Shown: positions 38,621-48,128, counted from the stretch's first letter. The stretch: DNA of 64,000 nucleotides from Cupriavidus campinensis (GCF_905397395.1 NZ_CAJPVH010000021.1:1-64000); one strand, 5' to 3'. Notes: generated by a model from the letters alone, not told the origin. A program made the numbers and translations.

Positions 38621-40000
38621 ATGGACCACCGCATGGACCAGATTGCCGACAAAACCTCGCATTTCACCTATTCCCAGGACCAGCTCAAGGCCATGGCGGC
38701 CGATGTGCTGCGCGTGGCACGCGAGCTTGGGGCGACCGACGCCGCCACCGAGATCTCGGAGGGCAGCGGCCTGTCGGTGACGGTGCGCAAGGGCCAGGTG
38801 GAGACGATCGAGCAGAACCGCGACAAGGTGGTTGGCGTGACGGTGATGATCGGCCAGCGGCGCGGCAACGCCAGCACGTCCGATTTCTCGCCGGCGGCGC
38901 TGCGCGCCACGGCCGAGGCCGCCTACAACATCGCCCGCTTCACCGCCGAGGACGATTGCGCCGGGCTGGCCGAGGAAGACCTGCTCGAGAAGAACCCGCA
39001 GGACCTGGACCTGTTCCATCCGTGGACGGTGGACGCCGAGGGCGCCATCGACATCGCCCGTCGCGCCGAAGCGGCCGCGTTCGCGGTCTCGCCGAAAATC
39101 CGCAACAGCGACGGCGCGAGCGTTTCCGCGCAGCATTCGCAATTCGTGCTGGCCACCTCGCGCGGTTTCTCGGGCGGCTACCCGTATTCCCGCCATTTCA
39201 TCTCGTGCGCGCCCATCGCCGGCTCGGGTGGGGGCATGCAGCGCGACGACTGGTATTCGTCCAAGCGCTCCCCGCTGACGCTGGCCGCGCCCGAGGACAT
39301 CGGCCGCTACGCCGCCGAGCGCGCGCTGGCCCGCCTGAACGCCCGCAAGCTGACCACGCGCAAGTGCCCGGTGCTGTTCGAGGCGCCGCTGGCCGCCGGC
39401 CTGCTCGGCGCGTTCGTCCAGGCCGTGTCCGGTGGCGCGCTGTATCGTAAATCGACGTTTTTGTACGACACGCTCGGCAAGGCCGTGTTCGGCCCGGACA
39501 TCCAGATCCATGAAAGGCCGCACGTGCCGGGCGCGATGGGCAGCGCCCCGTTCGACGAGGAAGGCGTGCGCACGCGCGAGCGCGACGTGGTGCGCGATGG
39601 CGTGGTGGAAGGCTATTTCCTCTCCACCTACTCGGCGCGCAAGCTGGGCATGAAGACCACCGGCAACGCCGGCGGCTCGCACAACCTGACGCTGACCAGC
39701 ACCCAGACCCAGCCGGGCGACGACTTCGCCGGCATGCTCAAGAAGATGGGTACCGGCCTGCTGGTGACGGAGCTGATGGGGCAGGGCGTGAACTACGTGA
39801 CGGGCGATTACTCGCGCGGCGCGTCGGGCTACTGGGTGGAAAACGGCGTAATCCAGTATCCGGTGGAAGAAATCACGATTGCCGGCAGCATGGTCGAGAT
39901 GTTCAAGCAGATCGTGGCCATCGGTTCGGATGCGCTGGTGCGCGGCACCAAGGAAACCGGCTCGATCCTGATCGAACAGATGACGATCGCCGGGAACTGA
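38621..40000 (+). CDS. pmbA: Metalloprotease PmbA/TldE
   Basis: PmbA (TldE) partners TldD in a metalloprotease that degrades unfolded peptides and matures some modified peptides such as microcin B17. The 459-residue protein shows the TldE pattern: GSGLSVTVRKGQVETIEQNRD, the segment FSGGYPYSRHF and the C-terminal RGASGYWVENGVIQYPVEEIT. TldE lacks the catalytic HExxxH of TldD, and none is seen here. The start is ATG 38621, with ATG 38633 as an alternative. tldD is not in the window. Confidence 0.94.
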   Translation: MDHRMDQIADKTSHFTYSQDQLKAMAADVLRVARELGATDAATEISEGSGLSVTVRKGQVETIEQNRDKVVGVTVMIGQRRGNASTSDFSPAALRATAEAAYNIARFTAEDDCAGLAEEDLLEKNPQDLDLFHPWTVDAEGAIDIARRAEAAAFAVSPKIRNSDGASVSAQHSQFVLATSRGFSGGYPYSRHFISCAPIAGSGGGMQRDDWYSSKRSPLTLAAPEDIGRYAAERALARLNARKLTTRKCPVLFEAPLAAGLLGAFVQAVSGGALYRKSTFLYDTLGKAVFGPDIQIHERPHVPGAMGSAPFDEEGVRTRERDVVRDGVVEGYFLSTYSARKLGMKTTGNAGGSHNLTLTSTQTQPGDDFAGMLKKMGTGLLVTELMGQGVNYVTGDYSRGASGYWVENGVIQYPVEEITIAGSMVEMFKQIVAIGSDALVRGTKETGSILIEQMTIAGN

Positions 40001-40025
40001 CAGGCTGGGGCGCCATCGCCCAATG

Positions 40026-40058
40026 AAAAACGGCAGGGTTTGAACCCTGCCGTTTTTT
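40026..40058. terminator. Bidirectional intrinsic terminator between pmbA and folA
   Basis: A 15-base stem, AAAAACGGCAGGGTT (40026-40040) with its complement at 40043-40057, followed by T. It serves both convergent genes. Confidence 0.93.
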
Positions 40059-40072
40059 TATGCCGCCTCGGC

Positions 40073-40573
40073 TTACTCTTCGCCGGAAGGTGGCCGCTCG
40101 TATGTCACGAACGCGTAGTCGAACTGGTTGGCCTCGGAATGATGCGTCTCGCGGGCCAGTTCGATCCAGCGGGTGCGGTCCACGGCCGGGAAGAAGGCGT
40201 CGCCCGGCACATCGGCGTCGATCTCGGTGACGATCAGCCGGTCCGCGCTGGGCAGCGCCTCGGCGTAGAGCTGCGCGCCGCCAATCAGGAAGACCTGCTC
40301 CACGCCCACGCAGAGCCGCTGGGCGTCTTCGAGCGATGCCACCACCTCGGCGCCTTCCAGCTTCAGGTCCCGGTTGCGGCTCACCACGATATTACGGCGC
40401 CCCGGCAGCGGCCGGCCGATGGAATCCCACGTCTTGCGGCCCATGACGACCGGCGCGCCCATCGTCGTGCGCTTGAAATGCTGGAGGTCTTCCGGCAGGC
40501 GCCACGGCAGCGTGTTGTCACGGCCGATGGTGCCGTTGCGCGCCCGGGCGACGATCAGGGTCAGCAGCGTCAT
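40073..40573 (-). CDS. folA: Dihydrofolate reductase
   Basis: Reduces dihydrofolate made by ThyA. The 166-residue protein begins [24 protein letters not shown] and has [30 protein letters not shown] and the active-site carboxylate (D/E) in WRLPEDL, with [10 protein letters not shown] for NADPH binding. Length and motifs are standard. Its ATG overlaps the thyA stop by four bases, giving a coupled thyA-folA operon. Confidence 0.96.
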   Translation of the reverse strand: MTLLTLIVARARNGTIGRDNTLPWRLPEDLQHFKRTTMGAPVVMGRKTWDSIGRPLPGRRNIVVSRNRDLKLEGAEVVASLEDAQRLCVGVEQVFLIGGAQLYAEALPSADRLIVTEIDADVPGDAFFPAVDRTRWIELARETHHSEANQFDYAFVTYERPPSGEE

Positions 40574-41364
40574 ACGGCCACCGGCGCCTTGATCGCGGGG
40601 TGCGATTCGTAACCCACCAGCGCGAAATCCTCGTACTTGTAGTCGAAGATGCTGTCCGGCTTGCGCAGGATCTGGAGCGTCGGCAGCGTCATCGGCGCGC
40701 GCGCGAGCTGGGTTTCCACCTGCTCGAAATGATTGTTATAGATATGGCAGTCGCCGCCGGTCCAGACGAAGTCGCCCACGGTCAGGCCGGCCTGCTGCGC
40801 GATCATGTGCGTCAGCAGCGCGTAGCTGGCGATGTTGAACGGCACGCCGAGGAAAATGTCGGCGCTGCGCTGGTAGAGCTGGCAGGACAGCTTGCCATCG
40901 GCCACGTAGAACTGGAAGAACGCGTGGCAGGGCGGCAGCTTCATCTGCGGGATTTCGCCCACGTTCCAGGCCGAGACGATCAGGCGGCGCGAGTCCGGGT
41001 TGTTGCGGATCTGCTGCATCAGGTCGGCAATCTGGTCCACGTGGCGGCCGTCCGGTGTCGGCCAGGCGCGCCACTGGTAGCCGTAGATCGGGCCGAGTTC
41101 GCCATTCTGGTCAGCCCACTCGTCCCAGATCGACACGCCGTGTTCCTTCAGGTAGGCGATGTTGGTCGAGCCCTGGAGGAACCACAGCAGTTCGTGGATG
41201 ATGGACTTCAGGTGCAGCTTCTTGGTGGTGACCACCGGGAAGCCCTCGTTCAGGTCGAAGCGCATCTGGTAGCCGAACACCGAACGGGTGCCCGTGCCGG
41301 TGCGGTCGGCCTTGTCGGTGCCATGCTCGTAAACATGGCGCATGAAGTCGAGATACTGTTTCAT
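40570..41364 (-). CDS. thyA: Thymidylate synthase
   Basis: Makes dTMP from dUMP using methylene-tetrahydrofolate. The 264-residue protein matches E. coli ThyA in length. The catalytic cysteine is in [12 protein letters not shown], with [12 protein letters not shown] near the N-terminus and [13 protein letters not shown]. The start is ATG 41364 ([15 protein letters not shown]); the frame is open upstream without conservation. It is followed by overlapping folA, which regenerates its cofactor. Confidence 0.96.
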   Translation of the reverse strand: MKQYLDFMRHVYEHGTDKADRTGTGTRSVFGYQMRFDLNEGFPVVTTKKLHLKSIIHELLWFLQGSTNIAYLKEHGVSIWDEWADQNGELGPIYGYQWRAWPTPDGRHVDQIADLMQQIRNNPDSRRLIVSAWNVGEIPQMKLPPCHAFFQFYVADGKLSCQLYQRSADIFLGVPFNIASYALLTHMIAQQAGLTVGDFVWTGGDCHIYNNHFEQVETQLARAPMTLPTLQILRKPDSIFDYKYEDFALVGYESHPAIKAPVAV

Positions 41365-41443
41365 CGGCTTGGAAGCGAGGGCGGGGAGAAAGTGATGTCG
41401 GCGCCTTGGGGCGCCAAGCGGGGATTTTACCCGCAATCCGAAA

Positions 41444-41475
41444 AGCAGAAGACCGCCCGGAGGCGGTCTTCTGCT
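41444..41475 (-). terminator. Intrinsic terminator after the TerC gene
   Basis: A perfect 14-base stem at 41444-41457 (AGCAGAAGACCGCC) and 41462-41475 with a 4-base loop. On the minus strand it is followed by TTTT. It separates the TerC gene from thyA downstream. Confidence 0.88.
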
Positions 41476-41518
41476 GCGCCGCGGCAGGGGGCTGCCGCGG
41501 GCCGGGGTCTGACTGATG

Positions 41519-42223
41519 TCAGTGGCTTTCGGCCGGAGTCGTGCGCACGCGACGCTTCTGCGTCAGGTAGCCCGCGCCCAGCACGCCGCCGATGATCAGC
41601 ACATAGAGGCCAAGCTGCACGACCGAATGCGTCTCGAAGAACGTCTTGATCAGCGGCTCCTTGACGATCATGTGCACGGCCGTGAAGGCCAGCACGCCGG
41701 CGCCCACGTAGATGATGACCGGGAAGCGCGACATCAGCTTCAGCACCAGCGTCGAGCCCCAGACCACGATCGGGATGCTGATCAGCAGGCCCAGCACCAC
41801 CAGCAGGAAGCTGCCGTGCGCGGCGCCGGCCACAGCCAGCACGTTGTCCACGCCCATCACCGCATCCGCGATGATGATGGTCTTCATCGCACCCATCAGC
41901 GTGGTCGCGCCGCCGCCGTGCTCGTCGCCATCTTCCTCGGCGGCCAGCAGCTTGTAGGCAATCCAGACCAGCGCCAGGCCACCTACCAGCATCAGGCCAG
42001 GGATCTTGAGCAGCCAGACCACGCCGATGGTCATGGCCGAACGGACCACCACGGCGCCGACGGTACCCCAGACAATGGCCTTCTTCTGCAGATGCGGCGG
42101 CAGGTTGCGCGCCGCCAGGGCGATCACGATGGCATTGTCCCCGGCCAGCACCAGGTCAATGACGACGATGGACAGCAGCGCCGTCAGGAACTGCATCGTG
42201 AACAAATCGGTAAACCACTCCAT
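41519..42223 (-). CDS. TerC-family membrane protein (YjbE/Alx-like)
   Basis: A 234-residue membrane protein with about seven segments. The TerC motif is seen in [18 protein letters not shown] and its internal repeat in [17 protein letters not shown], with acidic residues placed in the membrane for metal binding. Relatives such as Alx and YceF/YkoY export manganese or help load it into exported enzymes. The long leader carries a yybP-ykoY riboswitch (aptamer 42376-42473), so manganese-dependent expression is expected, which supports the metal-export reading. The GAGGAG ribosome site lies just upstream of ATG 42223. Confidence 0.93.
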   Translation of the reverse strand: MEWFTDLFTMQFLTALLSIVVIDLVLAGDNAIVIALAARNLPPHLQKKAIVWGTVGAVVVRSAMTIGVVWLLKIPGLMLVGGLALVWIAYKLLAAEEDGDEHGGGATTLMGAMKTIIIADAVMGVDNVLAVAGAAHGSFLLVVLGLLISIPIVVWGSTLVLKLMSRFPVIIYVGAGVLAFTAVHMIVKEPLIKTFFETHSVVQLGLYVLIIGGVLGAGYLTQKRRVRTTPAESH

Positions 42224-42318
42224 GAACTCTCCTCGGGTACGAACGAATAGCTGCAGGCCAATTTGGCCCGCAAGGGTTTTTGTTCACCTGAGATCACGGA
42301 GCATGGGAGTTGAAAACG

Positions 42319-42473
42319 CCTTTGCAACGTGAAACCAGGTTGCAAAGGTCTTGCTCGACACACAGGCGCGGAATGCGCGCCAGGGTCAGCACAACCGGAG
42401 ACGGGTCGCGTCTCGGAATGACGATTGTGCTAAGGGCAATGGCCCCCAAGCTACTCCCCTTTGAAGGGGCGCG
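42319..42473 (-). ncRNA. yybP-ykoY manganese riboswitch with expression platform
   Basis: Read on the minus strand, the leader has the diagnostic GGGGAGTAGC (42459-42450) and GTCATTCCGAGA (42422-42411) elements of the yybP-ykoY family. The closing helix P1 is CGCGCC (42473-42468) with GGCGCG (42381-42376). The same GGCGCG can instead pair with CGCGCC at 42370-42365, giving a competing hairpin. A 10-base hairpin with a short T tract (42348-42319) follows. Family members bind Mn(II) and control exporters such as the TerC gene downstream. Confidence 0.88.
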
Positions 42474-42786
42474 TCCGCAGATTCTGCGCAGCGGTCGCGC
42501 TGGGCGGGATTATAAGCGAAATGCGAGAAAAAATGTTGCGCAGCCTACATGCCATTTGAATGTATCTAACATGAGGCGTTTGGGTGGAGATGTAGACATT
42601 GTCAGCGGATGTAAGTCGATGCAAAGCATCCTGCACGCATATCGATATGCACCTATCCTATTGGGATCGGCTTCGGCCGGTGCGCGCCGGACTGCACAGG
42701 CGCGGACTCCGAAGGCGGTCGCCTGGCGCCAGCCATGGCGGTTTTGAGGGATTCACGTAGTGCCCCATCGACAACAAGGAAGCGTC
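42474..42786. other. Gap between the riboswitch and egtD
   Basis: No gene is supported. It contains the promoter of the TerC leader at 42509-42514 (minus strand) and, on the plus strand, an AAGGAAG ribosome site just before the egtD ATG. The stretch 42520-42660 is more AT-rich than its surroundings; I see nothing else definite in it. Confidence 0.5.
42509..42514 (-). promoter_or_regulatory. -10 element (TATAAT) for the riboswitch-TerC transcript
   Basis: A perfect TATAAT on the minus strand, 36 bases before the aptamer P1 helix. Upstream is an A/T-rich stretch without a clear -35. Confidence 0.6.
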
Positions 42787-43872
42787 ATGCCGGCTGTTAC
42801 GACACCACTGAACCCAACCCGACCTCTCTCCAAAGCCAATCACAACCACCACGCCCCCACCTTCGCCCCCGAGCCGTCCCCGGCCATCGTCAATGGCCAT
42901 GGCCATGGCCATGCCGCGGCGCTCCAGCCCGAATTCGTCCAGCAGTACCACGAGGACAGCGGCGCACTGCGCGCCGAGATCGTCGCTGGCCTGACCCGGC
43001 ATCCGGCCAGCATCAGTCCGAAGTTCTTCTACGATGTGCTCGGTTCCCGGTTGTTCGAGGCGATTACCGACCTCCCCGAGTACTACCCCACGCGCACCGA
43101 GGCATCGATCTTTGCCAGCGCGGCGCCCGCCATTGCGGCGCGCGCCGGCAGCGGCTGCGTGCTGATCGACCTGGGCGCCGGCAACTGCGAAAAGGCCGCG
43201 CGGCTGTTCCCCAGCCTCCAGCCGTCGCAGTACGTGGCGCTCGATATTTCCGTGGAGTTCCTGCGCGGCACGCTGACCGGCCTGCAACAGCAGAATCCGC
43301 AGATTCCGATGCTGGGGCTGGGCGCGGACCTCTGCGGCCCGCTCGACCTGCCCAGCGGCGTCCGGCGTGGCCGGCGGCTGTTCTTCTACCCGGGCTCCAG
43401 CATCGGCAATTTCGCCCCGATCGAGGCGCTCGCGCTGCTCCAGCGCCTGCGTGCGGCGGCCGGGCGCGGCGACGGCGTGCTGATCGGCGTGGATCTGTTC
43501 AAGGATTCTGCGACGCTGGTGTCGGCCTATGACGATGCCCTGGGCGTGACCGCCGCGTTCAACCGCAACGTGCTGCGCAACCTGAACCGTATCGTCGGCA
43601 GCGACTTCGCGCTCGATGACTGGCGCCATGCGGCCAGCTTCGACGCCCGGTCCTCGCGCGTGCAGATGCATCTGCAAGCCACGCGCGACGTGACCGTGCG
43701 CTGGGCCGATGGAGAGCGGCGCTTCGCGGCCGGGGAGCAGATCCATACGGAGGATTCCTATAAGTATCGTCCGGAGGACTTCTCGATCCTGCTCGAGTCG
43801 GCCGGCTTCACCGATCCGGTCTGCTGGACTGATCCGAACGGCTGGTTCGCGGTGTTCCACGCGCGCGGCTGA
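42787..43872 (+). CDS. egtD: L-histidine N(alpha)-methyltransferase (ergothioneine biosynthesis)
   Basis: EgtD trimethylates histidine to hercynine. The 361-residue protein contains SPKFFYDVLGSRLFEAITDLPEYYPTRTEASI (about residues 77-108), the EgtD hallmark. The SAM motif is LIDLGAGNCEKAARLF and the histidine-binding acidic pocket FFYPGSSIGNF. The C-terminus has IHTEDSYKY. The start is ATG 42787, with AAGGAAG 6 bases ahead; an in-frame GTG at 42760 lacks a site. A His/Gly run (NGHGHGH) near residue 36 comes from a repeated GGCCAT unit. egtB follows on the same strand. Confidence 0.93.
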   Translation: MPAVTTPLNPTRPLSKANHNHHAPTFAPEPSPAIVNGHGHGHAAALQPEFVQQYHEDSGALRAEIVAGLTRHPASISPKFFYDVLGSRLFEAITDLPEYYPTRTEASIFASAAPAIAARAGSGCVLIDLGAGNCEKAARLFPSLQPSQYVALDISVEFLRGTLTGLQQQNPQIPMLGLGADLCGPLDLPSGVRRGRRLFFYPGSSIGNFAPIEALALLQRLRAAAGRGDGVLIGVDLFKDSATLVSAYDDALGVTAAFNRNVLRNLNRIVGSDFALDDWRHAASFDARSSRVQMHLQATRDVTVRWADGERRFAAGEQIHTEDSYKYRPEDFSILLESAGFTDPVCWTDPNGWFAVFHARG

Positions 43873-44014
43873 CCGTCGCGGCGGCGGTTGCCGAAGAAGC
43901 CGCAGACCAAGCAGGGGATTGAATGCCCGGGGAGGGGCCATCGACGCGCCAGTGTCATAATGCGCGCAGCCGGTGGCCCCGGCATCCCTTTCACCTTCTG
44001 TCACGGATCTGTCG

Positions 44015-45271
44015 ATGAGCGGCTTCTCCATGCTTCCCGATCTTCACTTCACTGGCGGCAAGGCGACGTGGGCTGACGCGCGCCGGCTGCCGCGCGAAGG
44101 GCTGGCGCAGGCGCTGGTGGAGTCGCGCAACCGCACGCTGGCGTGGCTGGCGGCGTTCGGCCAGACCCGCAAGGGTTGGATGGTCACGCGTCAATACGAC
44201 TGCAATCCGCCATTGTGGACACTCGGTCACATTGCCTGGCATGCCGAATGGTGGTGCCTGCGTGGCGTGCGCCACCTCGAGCGGGGTGGGGTGCGGCTGC
44301 CGGTGGCTAGCGAGCCGTCGCTGCTCGATGGCGCCGACGAATGGTTCGACCCGGACCGCATCGGCCCGGACGAGCGCTGGGAAATCGTGCTGCCCGATGT
44401 CGCGCGCGTGAAGCAGTACGCCACGCAGGTGCTGGACGGCCTGCTGCGCCGCATCGCGCTGCTGCCCGACGACGAAGACGCCACGCTTTATCCGTTTCGC
44501 CGGGCGCTGTTCCATGAGGATGCCCAGGGCGAGACCATCGCCGCGCTGCTCCAGGCGCTGGGCATGGCGCCGGCCGAGCCGGCCGCCGTGGGCCCGTCGA
44601 TCTCGGTCTCGCATAACGGCACGCTGCACTTCCCGGGCGGCCGCTTCACGCAGGGCTGGCATGACGCGGACGGCCTCGCACTCCCAGACGAGCTGCCGGC
44701 CCAGCAGACCTATGTGCCTGCATTCGACATGGACGCCGCGCTGGTCACCAATGCGCAATTCCTGGAATTTGTCGAAGACCACGGCTACGAGCACCCTTCG
44801 TGGTGGTCGGCGGCGGGGCGGCAGTGGCTGATGACGCAGGAACGCTCGGCGCCGCGTTACTGGTCGCGCCACGCGGTGACGCGGGCGTGGATGGTGTCGC
44901 GCTTCGGCGCGGAGCGCACGCTCAACCCCGACGAACCAGTGCGTCACGTCACGCTGTTCGAGGCGCAGGCGTGGTGCGTCTGGGCCGGCCGGCGTCTGCC
45001 GCAGGAAGTGGAGTGGGAGCTGGCGGCCACGCAGAATCGCGGCCTGCAATGGGGGGCGCTGCGCGAGTGGACGGCCACGCCCTACGAGCCCTACGCGGGC
45101 TTCGTGGCGCAGCCGGCCGATCTGGAACTGGTGGGCCGCTTCGGCACGCACCAGGCCGTGCGCGGCGTCTCGTTCGCGAGCCCGGCGCGCCAGCGCCATA
45201 CCCGGGCGCGCATGGCGCTGCTGCCCGAGGACGACGTCTCGTTCGTCGGCTTCCGGTCCTGCGCGGTCTAG
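44015..45271 (+). CDS. egtB: EgtB-type sulfoxide synthase (DinB plus FGE-sulfatase domains)
   Basis: EgtB is a non-haem iron enzyme that joins hercynine to a thiol (gamma-glutamylcysteine or cysteine) with oxygen. The 418-residue product has an N-terminal DinB-like domain with the iron-binding HxxxHxE in TLGHIAWHAEWW (about 71-82) and a C-terminal FGE-sulfatase-like domain from about 220 (AQQTYVPAFDMDAALVTNAQFLEF, ending SFVGFRSCAV). The start is uncertain: ATG 44015 or 44030; an upstream GTG is less likely. It lies 142 bases after egtD, and the two together would make ergothioneine sulfoxide; the C-S lyase is not in the window. Confidence 0.87.
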   Translation: MSGFSMLPDLHFTGGKATWADARRLPREGLAQALVESRNRTLAWLAAFGQTRKGWMVTRQYDCNPPLWTLGHIAWHAEWWCLRGVRHLERGGVRLPVASEPSLLDGADEWFDPDRIGPDERWEIVLPDVARVKQYATQVLDGLLRRIALLPDDEDATLYPFRRALFHEDAQGETIAALLQALGMAPAEPAAVGPSISVSHNGTLHFPGGRFTQGWHDADGLALPDELPAQQTYVPAFDMDAALVTNAQFLEFVEDHGYEHPSWWSAAGRQWLMTQERSAPRYWSRHAVTRAWMVSRFGAERTLNPDEPVRHVTLFEAQAWCVWAGRRLPQEVEWELAATQNRGLQWGALREWTATPYEPYAGFVAQPADLELVGRFGTHQAVRGVSFASPARQRHTRARMALLPEDDVSFVGFRSCAV

Positions 45272-45308
45272 GCCCCGACGTCGATTTCATCGCACGCAGG
45301 CAATAAAA

Positions 45309-45330
45309 AACGGCACCCTGGGGTGCCGTT
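45309..45330. terminator. Bidirectional terminator between egtB and the helicase gene
   Basis: AACGGCACCC (45309-45318) pairs with GGGTGCCGTT (45321-45330). An A-run on the left gives a T tract for minus-strand transcripts. Confidence 0.85.
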
Positions 45331-45368
45331 CTTCATGGATCGCAGCGACCGGTCACCCGGTCACCCGA

Positions 45369-47285
45369 TCAACGCTCGTAACGCGAGCGGCTGTTGCCGT
45401 TGCTGTTGCCGCTGCGCTGGCCGCCGAAGCCGCCACGATCGCCGAAGCTGCGGTTGCCGTCGCGCTGGCCGCCTTCGCGATTGCCGCCGAAGCCGCCACG
45501 GTTGCCGCCTTCGCGGTTGCCGAAGCCTTCACGGTTACCGAAGCCGCGCTGCTCGCCACCGAACGAGCGCTCGCCGCCGAAGCTGCGTTGCTGCTCGCCG
45601 CCGAACGGACGCTGTTGCGGCTGGCCACGGTCGCCGAAGCCACGGTTGCCGTCGCGCGGGGCAGCGCCTTCGCGGTTGCCAAAGCCTTCACGGTTGCCGA
45701 AGCCGCCGCGATCGCCAAAGCCACGGCTCTCGCCGCCGCCGAACTTGCGGTCGCCGAAGCTGCGCTCGCCGCCGGTGCCGCCATTGCCACGGTAGCCGCC
45801 GCCGCTGCCGCTGTTGCCGCCGCGATAACCGCCGCCGGTGCCACCGTTACCACGGTAGCCGCCGCCGCTGCCGCCCGGCTTGCCGCCGAAGTTCGAACGC
45901 GGCTTGGGTTGGCGACGCGGCTCGAGGCCTTCGATCACCGACGCGTCGATGCGGTGGTTGGTGAAGCGCTCGATGCGCTTCCACTGGAACATGTCGCCAT
46001 GGTTCACGAGGTTGATCGCGATACCCGAGCGACCCGCACGGCCGGTACGGCCGATACGGTGCACGTAGTCTTCCGCCTGCTTGGGCAGGTCGAAGTTCAC
46101 CACGTGGGTGATGTCGGGTACGTCGATGCCGCGCGCGGCCACGTCGGTCGCCACCAGCACGCGGATGTTGCCGCGGCGCAGGGCGGTCAGCGTGCGGTTA
46201 CGCGCACCCTGGGTCATGTCGCCGTGCAGCGCGCCAGCCGAGAAGCCGGTATCCGAAAGCCGTTCGGCCAGCGAGTCGGCATCGCGCTTGGTCGCCGTGA
46301 AGACGATGGCTTGCTTGAGCGAGGTATCGCGCAGCAGGTGATCCAGCAGGCGCTCCTTGTGCGACATGTCGTCGGTGAAGTGCAGGCGCTGCTCGATGTT
46401 GCTCTGGTCGGCGCGCACGGCAGCGATCTCGATGCGCTGCGGGTCGCGCAGCTGGCGCGAGGCCAGTTGGGCGATGCGGGCGTCGAGCGTGGCCGAGAAC
46501 ATCAGCGTCTGGCGCGTGGCCGGCGTGGCCGCGACGATGGCGTCGATGTCATCGGCAAAGCCCATGTCCAGCATGCGGTCGGCTTCGTCGAACACGAGCA
46601 TGTCGAGTGCGGACAGGTCGATCCGGCCGGCGTCGATGTGATCGAGCAGGCGGCCCGGCGTGGCCACGAGGATGTCCGGCATCTTCGACAGCATGGCCAG
46701 CTGCTTCGGGTAGGGCATGCCGCCCAGGATGCTGGCGCAGACGATGCGGCGCAGATGGCGGCCGTACTTGGCGGCGGCCTCGGTCACCTGCAGGGCCAGT
46801 TCTCGCGTCGGCGTGAGCACCAGCAGCGACGGCTGGGCCGGCGACGGACGGGGGCGCTTGCCCTTCATGCGCTTGACGGGTTCGTCGCTGCGCGGACGGT
46901 TCGTCGGGGCCGGCTTCTCGCTGATGCGCTGGATGGCGGGCAGCATGAACGCGGCGGTCTTGCCCGAGCCGGTCTGGCTCGAGACCAGCAGGTCACGGCC
47001 GGCCAGGAACTGGGGAATGGCCTGCGCCTGCACCGGCGTCGGCGTGAGGTAGTTCAGTTCGGAGAGGGCGCGCAGGATGGCGGCGTCCAGGCCGAGCTTG
47101 GCAAAGCCGTTGTCGGCGATGTCGATGGCCGGGGCTGCCTGGGCGGGTGCTGCGGACGCCTCCGGAGCGTCACCGGCGGTCAGCATGGCGTCGAGCTTGT
47201 CGAGCGGGCTGATGTCGGCGGGCGTGGCGGATGCGTCGGTGGCGGAGGCAAAAGATTGCTCCGCACGGAAATCGTGCTGGGTCAT
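45369..47285 (-). CDS. DEAD-box RNA helicase with RG/GF-rich low-complexity tail
   Basis: A 638-residue helicase, start ATG 47285 (MTQHDFRAEQSF). Motifs are Q (TPTPVQAQAIP), I (SQTGSGKT), Ia (PTRELA), II (DEAD), III (SAT) and VI (HRIGRTGR). From about residue 465 the protein is a 170-residue repeat-rich tail of RGFGNREGFG, GGYRGNGG and RSFGGE units, a disordered RNA-binding and condensate-forming type of tail. The bacterial counterpart (DeaD/RhlE group) acts in ribosome assembly and cold adaptation. A leader of roughly 370 bases precedes it, as is known for cold-regulated helicase genes. Confidence 0.94.
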   Translation of the reverse strand: MTQHDFRAEQSFASATDASATPADISPLDKLDAMLTAGDAPEASAAPAQAAPAIDIADNGFAKLGLDAAILRALSELNYLTPTPVQAQAIPQFLAGRDLLVSSQTGSGKTAAFMLPAIQRISEKPAPTNRPRSDEPVKRMKGKRPRPSPAQPSLLVLTPTRELALQVTEAAAKYGRHLRRIVCASILGGMPYPKQLAMLSKMPDILVATPGRLLDHIDAGRIDLSALDMLVFDEADRMLDMGFADDIDAIVAATPATRQTLMFSATLDARIAQLASRQLRDPQRIEIAAVRADQSNIEQRLHFTDDMSHKERLLDHLLRDTSLKQAIVFTATKRDADSLAERLSDTGFSAGALHGDMTQGARNRTLTALRRGNIRVLVATDVAARGIDVPDITHVVNFDLPKQAEDYVHRIGRTGRAGRSGIAINLVNHGDMFQWKRIERFTNHRIDASVIEGLEPRRQPKPRSNFGGKPGGSGGGYRGNGGTGGGYRGGNSGSGGGYRGNGGTGGERSFGDRKFGGGESRGFGDRGGFGNREGFGNREGAAPRDGNRGFGDRGQPQQRPFGGEQQRSFGGERSFGGEQRGFGNREGFGNREGGNRGGFGGNREGGQRDGNRSFGDRGGFGGQRSGNSNGNSRSRYER

Positions 47286-47665
47286 GTCGTGCTTATTAAA
47301 TATGCATGGCACCCCCGCGGTCATGCGCAAAGGGGTGGGCGCAGTGCAAAGTCTTAAAAAAGGCTTCGGCGCCAATCGGTAGGCCGTTCGACAGACTCAG
47401 CTGGCAACACGGCGGCAGGCAGGGCGGGCGGCTGGTTCTAAATAAACCGGCTACTAATCCCTGGCAGGCAAACAGCGCAGGCAAACAGGCTGTTCATCAG
47501 GATCGGAGACGAGGCGACGTCTGGTGAGCGGTGCGTTCTGGCCAACACCTGTCACGGAACATCTGGAGGACAGAGGCGGGGTGCAGAGCTTGGGAGGTAG
47601 CGGGTACGCCATGGCCGGATTGCCGGGCGTGTTGCGAAACTCACAGTGCGAAACTCACGGCGCGG

Positions 47666-47674
47666 AGTATAGCA
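47666..47674 (-). promoter_or_regulatory. Extended -10 promoter for the helicase gene
   Basis: On the minus strand TGCTATACT matches an extended -10, preceded by an A/T-rich tract that could act as an UP element. Transcription would start near 47659, giving a leader of about 370 bases. Confidence 0.5.
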
Positions 47675-48056
47675 GAACAATTAAATTTTTGTTGCAGTGC
47701 GAAACGTAACGAGATGTGTCGCGCACATCGGCATCGTCGCAATCCTCCTGCGCCACTTGCGAATGCTTCTCGCTTGAAAGCGGGGGCGTCCTGCCTATAC
47801 TCAGAGCGCGAGCAATCCATGCCCGCATGGGGCGGACACCCATCGTTCCCGATGACTCGCCTTCGGCAAGGTTAGCTTGCCGCTCGCCCCCGGCATTGCG
47901 GTCATTGATGCCACTGCCAGGTTTTCTTCGACTATCCGGGTGGTCCGGATGGACGTCCGCGTCATGGGCGGAACCATGGGAAAACATGCTTGGCACAGGA
48001 ATGACCGGAATTCGCCGGCGACGTTGACCCAGGTGGTCCGGGCCCGTCCGCAACCA

Positions 48057-48087
48057 AAGCCCGCCAGTTGTCTGGCGGGCTTTTCTT
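48057..48087. terminator. Intrinsic terminator at the end of the GG-peptide operon
   Basis: AAGCCCGCCAG (48057-48067) pairs perfectly with 48072-48082, with T-rich sequence on both sides. It lies just beyond the stop of the last minus-strand GG-peptide gene, which it most likely serves. Confidence 0.82.
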
Positions 48088-48128
48088 TGCTGCGACGGTA
48101 CTGCTTTGTTTGCCGGGGCGTATCGCGC

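Larger units (their letters stand above)
47286..48128. other. Long gene-free stretch: helicase leader and orphan terminator
   Basis: About 840 bases without a supported gene. Visible items are a direct repeat CAGGCAAACAG in two copies (near 47464 and 47477), copies of GCGAAACTCAC near 47634 and 47648, an AT-rich segment with a minus-strand promoter (47666-47674), a short hairpin CGGCAAG/CTTGCCG (47864-47882) and a strong terminator at 48057. Open frames here lack ribosome sites and resemble nothing known. Confidence 0.6.
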
